Of a stretch of 64,000 bases of DNA, positions 32,577 through 41,115 are shown in pieces (position 1 is the first letter of the stretch; every line of letters starts with the position of its first letter). Under the pieces are notes generated by a model. That model saw nothing but the letters and a program-made list of their open reading frames with translations. It ran no database searches and was not told the origin of the DNA. A program made the translations under genes and the position numbers. This DNA comes from Bacteroidota bacterium (lineage in GTDB: Bacteria; Bacteroidota; Bacteroidia; Chitinophagales; Chitinophagaceae), in the NCBI GenBank assembly GCA_020161535.1, contig JAIUNW010000007.1:62001-126000 (forward strand), read 5' to 3'.

Positions 32577-33689
32577 TTATACCCGCAAGAATATCTTTTT
32601 CTTATACAGAAAGTAGAGAAAGGCAAATTTGACCAGCAAATAACAAATCGCATATACAACACCGGTAGTTGGCTCGGTGAATAACTGAAACAACCATTTG
32701 AAAAAAGCGTTGTTGGCATAATTCCAATCGATAAAAATGCCCGAGATATAAATCAGAATGGAATTCATGCCGATCACTTTAAAAAAGAAAGCCCATTTCT
32801 TGTAGCCCAATACATCGATCACATAATAAAACGCCGCCAGCAATAAAAGACTGAAGCCGCCGGCATAGAGCACAAAACTGCTTGTCCACAGGTTCTTGTT
32901 TATCGGAAAATCCAAATTCCACAACCGCGCCAATATCAAGGCAGCAATACCCGCACCCGCCATGACCAATGCTTTTTTTTGTCCGGTATAAGCGGGATTC
33001 TTCAGAAAAGAACCCGTCATGATGCCCAGCAAGCCGGTACTGATGGCGGGGATGGTGCTGGTGAATCCTTCAGGGTCATGAATGCCCAGGTACAGTTTAC
33101 CAGGCATTAATTGTCGATCGAGATAAGAAGCAAAATTGCCCTCCATGGTCAAATCCCCCGTAGGGAAACCAGGCGCTGAAGTAAACTTCAATAACAACCA
33201 GTAGCCAATCAGGAGCGACCAGAACCAGATCAGTTGGGTTCGCTCTTTGCAATACAGGTAAATGATATTCGCGAACATATAAGCAAGGCCTATACGCCCC
33301 AGCACGCTCCCAAAACGATATTCCGCAATCGGCTTCAAGCTGAGGTGGTTATTGACAATGAATCCCAACAATACCAATACCAGGCTGCGTTTAATGATCC
33401 GGAATAACAGCGCTTGTTTTGATGTTCCATCCTCCAACGCCTTGCCCACCGAATACGGTGTGGCAACCCCGGCGATGAACAAAAACAACGGAAAAATCAG
33501 GTCGTAAAAATGAAAGCCATTCCAGGCGGGGTGTTCCATTTGCACGGCGGCTTCCTGCCAAAAGGACCCGCCCGAAGCAGCCGCAATCGCCATTACCAGG
33601 TTATCGGCCCCCATGATCCAAAACATATCAAATCCGCGCAGCGCATCCAACGATTCCAGCCTTTGTTTTACCATGCCTGTCGTGTTCAT
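32577..33689 (-). CDS. NagX-type membrane acyltransferase (DUF5009-like)
   Basis: A 370-residue multi-pass membrane protein with about ten helices. The N-terminal RLESLDALRGFDMFWIMG and FYDLIFPLFLFIAGV identify the family related to heparan-alpha-glucosaminide N-acetyltransferase (NagX, DUF5009), often found in bacterial GlcNAc or chitin loci. In the human enzyme the family acetylates glucosamine across a membrane; the bacterial substrate is uncertain. It is convergent with the first GH20 gene (27 nt, no terminator) and divergent from deoR. Confidence 0.85.
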   Translation of the reverse strand: MNTTGMVKQRLESLDALRGFDMFWIMGADNLVMAIAAASGGSFWQEAAVQMEHPAWNGFHFYDLIFPLFLFIAGVATPYSVGKALEDGTSKQALLFRIIKRSLVLVLLGFIVNNHLSLKPIAEYRFGSVLGRIGLAYMFANIIYLYCKERTQLIWFWSLLIGYWLLLKFTSAPGFPTGDLTMEGNFASYLDRQLMPGKLYLGIHDPEGFTSTIPAISTGLLGIMTGSFLKNPAYTGQKKALVMAGAGIAALILARLWNLDFPINKNLWTSSFVLYAGGFSLLLLAAFYYVIDVLGYKKWAFFFKVIGMNSILIYISGIFIDWNYANNAFFKWLFQLFTEPTTGVVYAICYLLVKFAFLYFLYKKKIFLRV

Positions 33690-33809
33690 TTTCAGTCAGT
33701 TTTAGCTCGTTTTTAGGGAGTTAAATATAGCTTTAAAAGGCCCCGATATTTTACACAAGCGATTGCGTATAATACGGAAACAGCCATATACCCTTAAAAG
33801 TTTGCATTT

Positions 33810-33826
33810 TTGCGTTTTTCTTGCGT
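33810..33826 (-). promoter_or_regulatory. Candidate DeoR operator in the nagX-deoR gap
   Basis: TTGCGT occurs at 33810-33815 and 33821-33826, exactly 11 nt apart; on the - strand this is a pair of ACGCAA. The same 11-nt-spaced CGCA core recurs at 34831/34842 and 63746/63757. The 356-nt divergent gap 33690-34045 holds no supported gene. The small frame at 33821-34036 has no recognisable protein character. Confidence 0.45.
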
Positions 33827-34045
33827 CATTTGCACTATTACTTCCGTAATTTCAAAGAAACGGCGCGCAAAATTGATGTCAGCAAGCGGTACGGGCAGTT
33901 TTCGGTCATTTTCCGAAACCTGGTAGCGAGCTATTCCCACTACGAATATTATTTATTTAATTGCGTTGGAACTGTCGGCTATCATTTTCACCCACAAATC
34001 AGTACTGTTGCAATAGCCCGGCTAACAACAACATAAGAAACTGCT

Positions 34046-34795
34046 ATGCGTAAAGAAGACAGGCATAAGGCCATCATCAAGGAAATCAACCTTCACAATA
34101 AAGTACTGTGTATTGACCTCGCGGCCATGTTGAAAGTGTCTGATGATACAATCCGGCGCGATATCCAGGAACTGGCCGATGCCGGCAAAGTGCTGAAAGT
34201 GCATGGTGGCGCTGTTGGCCTCTCCTTCGTGGCGCCTTTTAACCTCGATTATGAAGTATATGCGCAACAGGCCAAACAACAGATTGCCGAAAAAGCCATC
34301 CGCCTGCTCAAGAACGATTCTGTTATCTTAACGGAAGGTGGTACCACCATTCTTGAGCTCGCCAAAATGATGCCCCAACACCTAAAGGCGACTGTTTTTA
34401 CCGTGAGTCCGCAGGTTGCCATCACCCTTTCGAGCTACAGCAACCTCGACGTATTTACCATTGGCGGACGACTCCAAAAAAATGCGAACCTGCATGTGGG
34501 GTCGTTTACCATCAACCAATTGGCCGATATTAAGGCGGATATCTGCCTGCTGGGCGCCAATGCGTTTTCGTTGGAAGAAGGCCTCACCGACCTCGATTGG
34601 GAAGTGGTGCAGGTGAACAAAGCCCTGATTCGGGCTTCGCGCAAAGTGGCGGTACTCGCCATCTCCGAGAAGCTGAACACCATACAGGCCATCCGCATCT
34701 GCCCGGTCGATACCATCGATTACCTGATCACTGAACTGGATGAAAACCACGACTTACTCGCAGATTACCGGAGTTCGCACCTGAAGCTGCTTTAA
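34046..34795 (+). CDS. DeoR-family transcriptional regulator
   Basis: A 249-residue regulator with the DeoR N-terminal winged helix-turn-helix (RHKAIIKEINLHNKV, then LKVSDDTIRRDIQELADAGKVLKVHGGA at about residues 28-55) and a C-terminal sugar-phosphate-binding domain (ILTEGGTTILELAKMM, FTIGGRL, LLGANAFSLEEGLTD, VAVLAISEKLN). Members usually respond to phosphosugars, so in this locus GlcNAc-6-P, GlcN-6-P or MurNAc-6-P are reasonable guesses. It is divergent from nagX and upstream of the second GH20, murQ and permease genes. Confidence 0.93.
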   Translation: MRKEDRHKAIIKEINLHNKVLCIDLAAMLKVSDDTIRRDIQELADAGKVLKVHGGAVGLSFVAPFNLDYEVYAQQAKQQIAEKAIRLLKNDSVILTEGGTTILELAKMMPQHLKATVFTVSPQVAITLSSYSNLDVFTIGGRLQKNANLHVGSFTINQLADIKADICLLGANAFSLEEGLTDLDWEVVQVNKALIRASRKVAVLAISEKLNTIQAIRICPVDTIDYLITELDENHDLLADYRSSHLKLL

Positions 34796-34830
34796 ACGTC
34801 CCAGACTTGCGGAATTTTTTTAATAGAAAC

Positions 34831-34846
34831 CGCATAATAAACGCAT
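34831..34846 (+). promoter_or_regulatory. Candidate DeoR operator before the second GH20 gene
   Basis: CGCAT at 34831-34835 and 34842-34846 are spaced 11 nt (one helical turn) in ACCGCATAATAAACGCATTA. They lie 35 nt after deoR and about 140 nt before the GH20 start, where a promoter for the hexosaminidase-murQ-ceramidase-permease run would be expected. Confidence 0.45.
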
Positions 34847-34984
34847 TATTAAAAAGAAATATTATCTTCACCGTGACGGCCTGCTTTTCGGCCAAAACTA
34901 ATAATACGGTGAGCCATGTCGACCTACCCGCATCGGAGATTACAACAAGCTTCTTCCCCAGCAGGCTTTGCCTGGCAACCAGGC

Positions 34985-36865
34985 ATGAAATTATCAATTT
35001 TACTGTTCGCTTTTTTATGTTTTACACACACCTGTATTGGCCAGTGGAACGATAGTTCATTAAACATCATCCCCGCACCAAAATCAATACAGAAAACAAA
35101 CGGCACATTTACGATCAGTTCGGCAACCAGTATTTTTTATGCTGAAAAAGAAGACCAGGCGACAGCAGTGTTATGTAGGGATTATATCAAACAACTTACT
35201 GGCTTGAACCTGCCAGTAAAACAAGGTGCGGTTAAATCAAACGCCATTGTATTCAGCTCAAAAGGATTGCAGCCAACCAATGCCATCGATAGCGAAGCTT
35301 ATCGCATGGAGATCAAGCCTGCATCTGTAGTGGTGACCGGTAAAAATGCCGGACTTTTTTACGGCTTTCAAACTTTGATACAACTGATAAGGAAAGCATC
35401 GGCCACATCGCTCCAAATTCCTTGCACTGTGATTGACGATGCACCGCGTTTTCGCTATCGCGGATTACACCTTGATGTTGCCCTGCACATGTTTCCGGTG
35501 TGGTTTGTGAAAAGATATATTGACCTGATGGCCACTTACAAGTTGAATACTTTTCACTGGCACTTGACGGAGGACCAGGGCTGGCGGATTGAAATAAAAA
35601 AATACCCCGAACTAACCAAAAGCGGTGCCTGGCGTGCGCAAACCCTTATTGGCAGCGCGCAGTTAAACCCGATGGGCTATGATAGTATTCCCCATGGCGG
35701 TTTTTATACACAAGAAGAAGTCAAAGACATGGTGAAATATGCGGCAGACCGACACATCACGGTGTTGCCGGAAATAGAACTACCGGGCCATTGCATTTCT
35801 GCCTTGGTGGCCTATCCCTATTTAGGTTGTGGTGATAACCCCGGTCCCTATAAAATGATTGAAAGCTGGGGCATATATGAAGATGTTTTTTGCGCCGGCA
35901 AAGAAACAACTTTCAAATTTTTGGAAGATGTGTTAACCGAAGTGATGGAATTATTTCCCAGCGGCTATATACATATTGGTGGCGACGAAGTACCAAAAAC
36001 CAGGTGGAAGACTTGCAAGTATTGCCAACAACGCATCAAAGACCAACTCCTGAAAGACGAACATGAGCTGCAAAATTATTTTGTGAGTCGCATTGAAAAA
36101 TTCGTCAACAGCAAAGGGCGCTCCATCATCGGTTGGGATGAGATACTGGAAGGCGGACTGGCACCCAATGCAACCGTGATGAGCTGGCGCGGCGAAGCCG
36201 GTGGATTGGCCGCCGCAAAAATGAACCACGATGTGATCATGGCACCCAACGATTATATTTATTTTGATCATTACCAGGGCAAGCCCAGCCAGGAGCCTTT
36301 GGGTTTTCCAGGCTTAAATTCACTGGCACGCGTGTACAGTTACGACCCGCAATCGCCCACCCTTACACCCGAGCAACAGAAATACATCATCGGTACCGAA
36401 GCCTGCTTATGGACCGAATACGTTTCTACAACGGCCAAGGCGGAATACATGCTTCTGCCAAGGTTGTTGGCTTTTTCCGAAATCGCCTGGTCGGCGCGCG
36501 ATCGAAAAAACTTCAATGATTTTCAGGAACTGCGGCTTCCCGTTCACCTCGCTGCTATTGATAGCCTGGGGCTGGTGTATCGGGTACCAACCGCCATCGG
36601 TGCCAACGACGACCAAACTTTTCAATACAAAGGCGAGCCGTTCCGTGTTGAACTCCGCTCACCGGTGAAAGGCGCAAAAATTTTCTACAATTTCGACGAT
36701 ATCGATCCGCGCGAAACCGACTATGAATATACCGGGCCAATTATCATTCGGGTACCGAATGGCGAAAAAAGAATACTTCGCACCATCGTCATAACGCCCT
36801 CCGGTAAGCGCAGCAATGTAACGCGTACAGTTTTTCTCAATTCGAAACCATCTGCCTTGAAATAA
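34985..36865 (+). CDS. Beta-N-acetylhexosaminidase, GH20 (second)
   Basis: A second exported exo-hexosaminidase, 626 residues. It has a signal peptide (MKLSILLFAFLCFTHTCIGQ), a GH20b domain, and a barrel with FRYRGLHLDVALHMFP, FHWHLTEDQGWRIEIKKYP, IELPGHC and the catalytic Asp334-Glu335 in HIGGDEVPK. A short C-terminal Ig-like domain (FYNFDDIDPRETDY) resembles a chitobiase C-terminal domain. ATG 34985 is chosen because it starts the signal sequence; the open frame begins at 34916. It differs from the first copy in its C-terminal module. murQ follows after 66 nt. Confidence 0.94.
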   Translation: MKLSILLFAFLCFTHTCIGQWNDSSLNIIPAPKSIQKTNGTFTISSATSIFYAEKEDQATAVLCRDYIKQLTGLNLPVKQGAVKSNAIVFSSKGLQPTNAIDSEAYRMEIKPASVVVTGKNAGLFYGFQTLIQLIRKASATSLQIPCTVIDDAPRFRYRGLHLDVALHMFPVWFVKRYIDLMATYKLNTFHWHLTEDQGWRIEIKKYPELTKSGAWRAQTLIGSAQLNPMGYDSIPHGGFYTQEEVKDMVKYAADRHITVLPEIELPGHCISALVAYPYLGCGDNPGPYKMIESWGIYEDVFCAGKETTFKFLEDVLTEVMELFPSGYIHIGGDEVPKTRWKTCKYCQQRIKDQLLKDEHELQNYFVSRIEKFVNSKGRSIIGWDEILEGGLAPNATVMSWRGEAGGLAAAKMNHDVIMAPNDYIYFDHYQGKPSQEPLGFPGLNSLARVYSYDPQSPTLTPEQQKYIIGTEACLWTEYVSTTAKAEYMLLPRLLAFSEIAWSARDRKNFNDFQELRLPVHLAAIDSLGLVYRVPTAIGANDDQTFQYKGEPFRVELRSPVKGAKIFYNFDDIDPRETDYEYTGPIIIRVPNGEKRILRTIVITPSGKRSNVTRTVFLNSKPSALK

Positions 36866-36931
36866 ACAATCGACAGAAAAATCTTTTCATACAAACAATC
36901 GTAATAAACCTCAGCAAGCAATTTTTAACTT

Positions 36932-37756
36932 ATGAACAAGATCACAGAAATGCCTTCTCGATACAGGCACATTGAAAAGATGACGATTGAAGAGATAACT
37001 GCCAATATCAACGAAGAAGATAAAACAGTAGCGTTCGCCATAGAACGAGCATTGCCGCAACTTAACGCGTTAATCAGTGAAATAGTCAACAAATTACAAA
37101 ACGGGGGGCGCCTGTTTTACCTCGGTGCAGGTAGCGGTGGCCGCTTGTCGGTTTTGGACGTCATTGAACTACCCACCACCTATGGCGTTCCGGCCGATCT
37201 CTTTCAGTCGCTGCTGGCGGGTGGTATAGAACACCTGGCAGAAGCTTTGGAAGAAAAAGAAGACGATGTATCAGCCGGTTGGGAAAACCTGCAAAACAAG
37301 AAGATAAGCAAGAAAGACATTGTAGTGGGCATTTCTGCGAGTGGTACAACACCCTATGTGCTGCAAGGCCTGAAGAAATGCCAGGAGAATGGCATCACTA
37401 CCGGATGCATTGTTAGCAATCCATCATCGCCCATTGCGGCAGCAGCCAATTTTCCGGTGGAAATTATTACAGGTCCCGAGTTTATTTCTGGCAGCACGCG
37501 CATGAAATGTGGTACGGCACAAAAAATGATTTTCGATATCATCAGCACCACTACCATGGTAAAACTGGGCAGAATTGAAGACAACCAGATGGTGAACGTG
37601 AAACTCATCAATGACAAGATTACCAATCGGGCCGTTAAAATGCTGATGAACAAAAGCGGTATTGCCGACTACGAAAAAGCGAAAAGCATTTTGCTGGCGC
37701 ATGGCAGTGTCAAAAACGCGCTGCTGCATTTATCAAACGGAAAGAGTCATGCGTAA
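36932..37756 (+). CDS. murQ: N-acetylmuramic acid 6-phosphate etherase
   Basis: A cytosolic SIS-domain lyase that removes lactate from MurNAc-6-phosphate to give GlcNAc-6-phosphate, used in cell-wall recycling or MurNAc catabolism. The 274 residues include LFYLGAGSGGRLSVLD, the conserved ELPTTYGV, VVGISASGTTPYVL and SGSTRMKCGTAQKM with INDKITNRAVKML. No MurNAc kinase, NagA or NagB gene is in the window. The last 8 nt overlap the start of the ceramidase-like gene, indicating translational coupling. Confidence 0.95.
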   Translation: MNKITEMPSRYRHIEKMTIEEITANINEEDKTVAFAIERALPQLNALISEIVNKLQNGGRLFYLGAGSGGRLSVLDVIELPTTYGVPADLFQSLLAGGIEHLAEALEEKEDDVSAGWENLQNKKISKKDIVVGISASGTTPYVLQGLKKCQENGITTGCIVSNPSSPIAAAANFPVEIITGPEFISGSTRMKCGTAQKMIFDIISTTTMVKLGRIEDNQMVNVKLINDKITNRAVKMLMNKSGIADYEKAKSILLAHGSVKNALLHLSNGKSHA

Positions 37757-39680
37757 CCCATTCCTTGTTGTACTGGCCGTGCTCGCCACCGCTTGGCAGG
37801 TTAATGCCCAAACCATTTTCAAAGCAGGTGGCGCAACAGAAAGCATCGAACCCGGAAAGGGTCTGTATAGTCTTACCCTGGCGGGATATGGTGCGCCGCG
37901 CAATGGCCGGTTCAGTATTGGTTGGAAACCGTTGGATAGTACATCAAAGTTTACTGTATTGGCCGGCGATGGCAACGCGCTGTATGCAGCCAATGAAAAC
38001 GGAGCCATCTATACCGCCACCGCTGGCACTGGCGCGCTTAGCTGGAAGAAATTGGCGCAAACCAATCCGTTCAGCAACATGGCGGTAAAAAGCAATACCA
38101 TTTACATTGTTCGGCAAGGTCAATTATACAGCAGCAGCAAACCCTATTCTACCTGGAAAAAATTACACAGCTCCGTCGATTTAACAGCCATTGCCTGTTA
38201 TAAAAACAAGATCGTCGCCAGCACCGCCAACAACCAGCTGATACAAGCAACAACGGGGAGCAAGCAGCTCCGTTGGTTCAACTGGGGAACAGCCGCCAAT
38301 ATCCATTCTTTGACTGCAGACATCGAGCGCCTCTATGTACTGAATCAAAGCGATTCGATGTGGTATGTAGACACCAAAAATAATTCGCCGCGATGGCAAC
38401 AGGTTGGCGTTAAAAACAACCAGACATATACCATCCATGCACAGCAAATCGCTGTGGCCGGCAACGCCATCTACACCATCGATGACCAGCAAAAGCTATA
38501 CCGGAGCTTTCATGAAACCGATGGCAACCTGTCGGTGCGAGCCCTCGCATTAACCGGCAACAATAACAAAACCGTGGTACTGGTTAGCATGGACATAACC
38601 GGCATGGACCTAAGCCTCACTACCCGGGTGAAGGCAGCACTAAAAAAATCGCGGCAATTGGCACCTGAAGCAATTTTTATGAATGCTTCTCATACACATT
38701 TTTCGCCCGTAACACAAGCATGGACTTGTTGGGGCGATTTTTGTCAGGTGCCCGACAGCAATTATTTGTTGGCTGTTGAAAAAGCATTGGTACGGGTTGT
38801 TGAAAAAGCACTCGACAACCGCCAAGCAGGATATGTAGAATTTGCCCGCGGCAGTAGCAGCATTGGTGTTAACCGGCGTAACACCGCCGAAACCATCCAC
38901 CCTTATGATAGTACACTCGACCTTATTCGCATTACCGATCTGCAACACAAAACCCGGCAACTGATTTTCTGGAATGCCTGTCATCCGGTTTTTCAGAATG
39001 CTGGCGTGGAAGGCTATACGCTCAGTGCGAACTTTCCCGGCGTGGCAAAAGCCCTGGTGGAAGAAAAAACAGGCAGTTTGAATGCCATGTTCATGCAAGG
39101 CTGTGGCGGTGATATCAACCCAAAATCTACCGACCACCTGCTTTCGGGCAAACAACTGGCAGAAGATGTATTGAACCTGTCGCGCACAACGAACTGGCAA
39201 ATCTTGCAGGGTGATATCAATTATTTTATCGACGAAATCAATATCCCCATTAAGCCCTGGAGCGAGGACAGTATCAGGCATTTTCGCGAAATAAATGCAG
39301 CACTACCGCCAGGTGATGTATCGGTCGAAAAAAATGTAAGATGGGCAGACCTGATGCTTCGTCGTTACGCACAGAACGACGTGTCGCCCGTGTTGCCCTT
39401 GTTTGTACAAACCATCAATATTGGCAATTGGAAACTAGTGGGACTTTCACGCGAAGTGGTAAACGAATATGGAACATATATCCGGGCCCTGTATCCTGAT
39501 AAAACAGTGACTGTTAGTGGATATACCAATGCGGTACCCAGTTATCTTCCGAACAACTGGCATATTGAAGAAAAACTGTACGAAGGCTTCGAGTCATTTT
39601 TATGGTATGGGCAACCTGGCATTCCCGACCCTTCCGTTTTGACATTTGTAATTGGAAAGATCAAAGAAAAAAACCGGTAA
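37749..39680 (+). CDS. Neutral ceramidase-like hydrolase with inserted propeller-like segment
   Basis: A 643-residue exported protein (signal MRNPFLVVLAVLATAWQVNAQ). It starts like neutral/alkaline ceramidases (AGGATESIEPGKG, AGYG) and resumes at about residue 255 (VRALALTGNNNKTVVLVSMDITG). It shows the Zn-site NASHTHFSP near 313, a later HP in ACHPVF and QGCGGDINP near 449, all family hallmarks. Between, residues about 65-250 carry four or five repeats with W-K-K/W-Q-Q blades (SWKKLAQ, TWKKLHS, RWQQVGV) like a small beta-propeller or tectonin module. The C-terminal ceramidase domain is missing or short. The substrate is unlikely to be predictable. It overlaps murQ by 8 nt. Confidence 0.8.
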   Translation: MRNPFLVVLAVLATAWQVNAQTIFKAGGATESIEPGKGLYSLTLAGYGAPRNGRFSIGWKPLDSTSKFTVLAGDGNALYAANENGAIYTATAGTGALSWKKLAQTNPFSNMAVKSNTIYIVRQGQLYSSSKPYSTWKKLHSSVDLTAIACYKNKIVASTANNQLIQATTGSKQLRWFNWGTAANIHSLTADIERLYVLNQSDSMWYVDTKNNSPRWQQVGVKNNQTYTIHAQQIAVAGNAIYTIDDQQKLYRSFHETDGNLSVRALALTGNNNKTVVLVSMDITGMDLSLTTRVKAALKKSRQLAPEAIFMNASHTHFSPVTQAWTCWGDFCQVPDSNYLLAVEKALVRVVEKALDNRQAGYVEFARGSSSIGVNRRNTAETIHPYDSTLDLIRITDLQHKTRQLIFWNACHPVFQNAGVEGYTLSANFPGVAKALVEEKTGSLNAMFMQGCGGDINPKSTDHLLSGKQLAEDVLNLSRTTNWQILQGDINYFIDEINIPIKPWSEDSIRHFREINAALPPGDVSVEKNVRWADLMLRRYAQNDVSPVLPLFVQTINIGNWKLVGLSREVVNEYGTYIRALYPDKTVTVSGYTNAVPSYLPNNWHIEEKLYEGFESFLWYGQPGIPDPSVLTFVIGKIKEKNR

Positions 39681-39689
39681 AACGAGCTG

Positions 39690-40967
39690 ATGGAAAATGC
39701 AATCGCTGATCGAGACAGGTCAGTAGTAAAACCTTTGCTGGTAATAGCAATACTGTTTTTTGTTTTTGGTTTTGTTACCTGGTTGGGTTCTGTGCTGATA
39801 CCCTATTTGCGCATCGCCTGCGAATTGAGTAACCTTAGCTCCTACCTCATTGCTTTCTCCTTTTATATTTCCTATTTCGTGTTGGCATTGCCCGCTGCGG
39901 CCTTGTTGAAAAAAACCGGTTTTAAAAATGGCATCAGTCTAGGCCTGTTGATCATGGCCTTCGGTGCCTTGCTATTTGTGCCCGCTGCTTTAACCCGACA
40001 ATTCCCTTTGTTTCTACTCGGCCAATTTATACAGGGTGCGGGCATCTCCCTGTTGCAATCAGCCGCCAATCCCTATGTCACTATTCTTGGTCCGCCAGCA
40101 TCAGCCGCCCGCCGCATGAGTGTGATGGGCATCTGTAGCGGCATTGCCGGCATACTCGCGCCACTGGTACTCGGTTCAGTTATCCTGGAAAACGCTGATG
40201 AAGTAAAAGCAGCCGTTGAAGCACTACAGGGCCATGAAAAAAACATAGCCCTCGATCAATTGGCGCATCGGGTCATCGCGCCTTATATCATTATGGCCGT
40301 TGTATTATTGCTATTGGCGGGCTTCAGCCATTTCTCGCGACTGCCCGAAGTGAATGAAGATCCCGGTGATGAAATTGGATCTGCTGAAACCGGCAAAAAA
40401 ACCAGTATCTGGCAGTTTCCACATTTATGGTTGGGGGTATTGTCCATTTTTGTGTATGTGGGAACAGAAGTTATTTCGGTTGACAGTGTGGTGAACTACA
40501 GCCATTTCCAGGGCTATAGTCTTTCGGCCGGAAAATATTTCAGTAGTGGCACGCTTTTCATGATGTTGGTTGGTTACCTGGTGGGACTGATTTGCATTCC
40601 GCGATTGATATCACAACAAAAAGCATTACAGGTATCGGCGCTGCTCGGTTTAAGCCTGGTGTCATCGGCCTTGTTTACGAGCGGTACGGTTTCTGTATTG
40701 TTGATCACTTTATTGGGGTTGGCCAATTCATTGATGTGGCCCGCCATCTGGCCGCTGGCCATCGCAGACCTGGGTAAATTCACCAAAACCGGCACATCCC
40801 TGCTCATCATGGCTATTGGTGGCGGCGCTTTGCTGCCCCTGCTTTTCGGTTACCTCACCGACAAGCTAAACAACCAATTAGCTTATTTGCTGCTGCTTCC
40901 CTGTTATTTTATCATTTGGTTTTTTGCCAAATGGGGGTATTTAATTCGTGTAAGGAGTAAAAGTTGA
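39690..40967 (+). CDS. Sugar MFS permease (FucP/NagP-like)
   Basis: A 425-residue major facilitator with twelve predicted helices. FFVFGFVTWLGSVLIPYL, GAGISLLQSAANPYVTILGP and VYVGTEVISVDSVVNY match the fucose/glucose-galactose:H+ symporter branch, which includes the GlcNAc permease NagP. The neighbouring hexosaminidases and MurQ suggest import of GlcNAc or MurNAc, an inference. It starts 9 nt after the ceramidase-like gene and is followed by a terminator, so it is the last gene of the run. Confidence 0.88.
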   Translation: MENAIADRDRSVVKPLLVIAILFFVFGFVTWLGSVLIPYLRIACELSNLSSYLIAFSFYISYFVLALPAAALLKKTGFKNGISLGLLIMAFGALLFVPAALTRQFPLFLLGQFIQGAGISLLQSAANPYVTILGPPASAARRMSVMGICSGIAGILAPLVLGSVILENADEVKAAVEALQGHEKNIALDQLAHRVIAPYIIMAVVLLLLAGFSHFSRLPEVNEDPGDEIGSAETGKKTSIWQFPHLWLGVLSIFVYVGTEVISVDSVVNYSHFQGYSLSAGKYFSSGTLFMMLVGYLVGLICIPRLISQQKALQVSALLGLSLVSSALFTSGTVSVLLITLLGLANSLMWPAIWPLAIADLGKFTKTGTSLLIMAIGGGALLPLLFGYLTDKLNNQLAYLLLLPCYFIIWFFAKWGYLIRVRSKS

Positions 40968-41005
40968 AGAAGCAACCAACCATTATTTCCATTTTTTGCT
41001 AAAAT

Positions 41006-41037
41006 GGCCCGGTTAACGCACGATCCGGGCCTTTTTT
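41006..41037 (+). terminator. Terminator after the sugar permease
   Basis: GGCCCGG (41006-41012) pairs with CCGGGCC (41025-41031) across a 12-nt loop and is followed by six T. It closes the amino-sugar run and separates it from the macroglobulin gene. Confidence 0.92.
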
Positions 41038-41115
41038 GTGCTTAATTATGTAATTGCGGCAAAACCGGCATCGTTCAGTAGACGGCCAACCAACTCGCTG
41101 AGAAAATCATCATTT

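Noticed and set aside
33821..34036. 71-codon frame in the nagX-deoR gap
   Set aside because: No signal, domain or ribosome site, and it overlaps the proposed operator; the gap is more simply regulatory.
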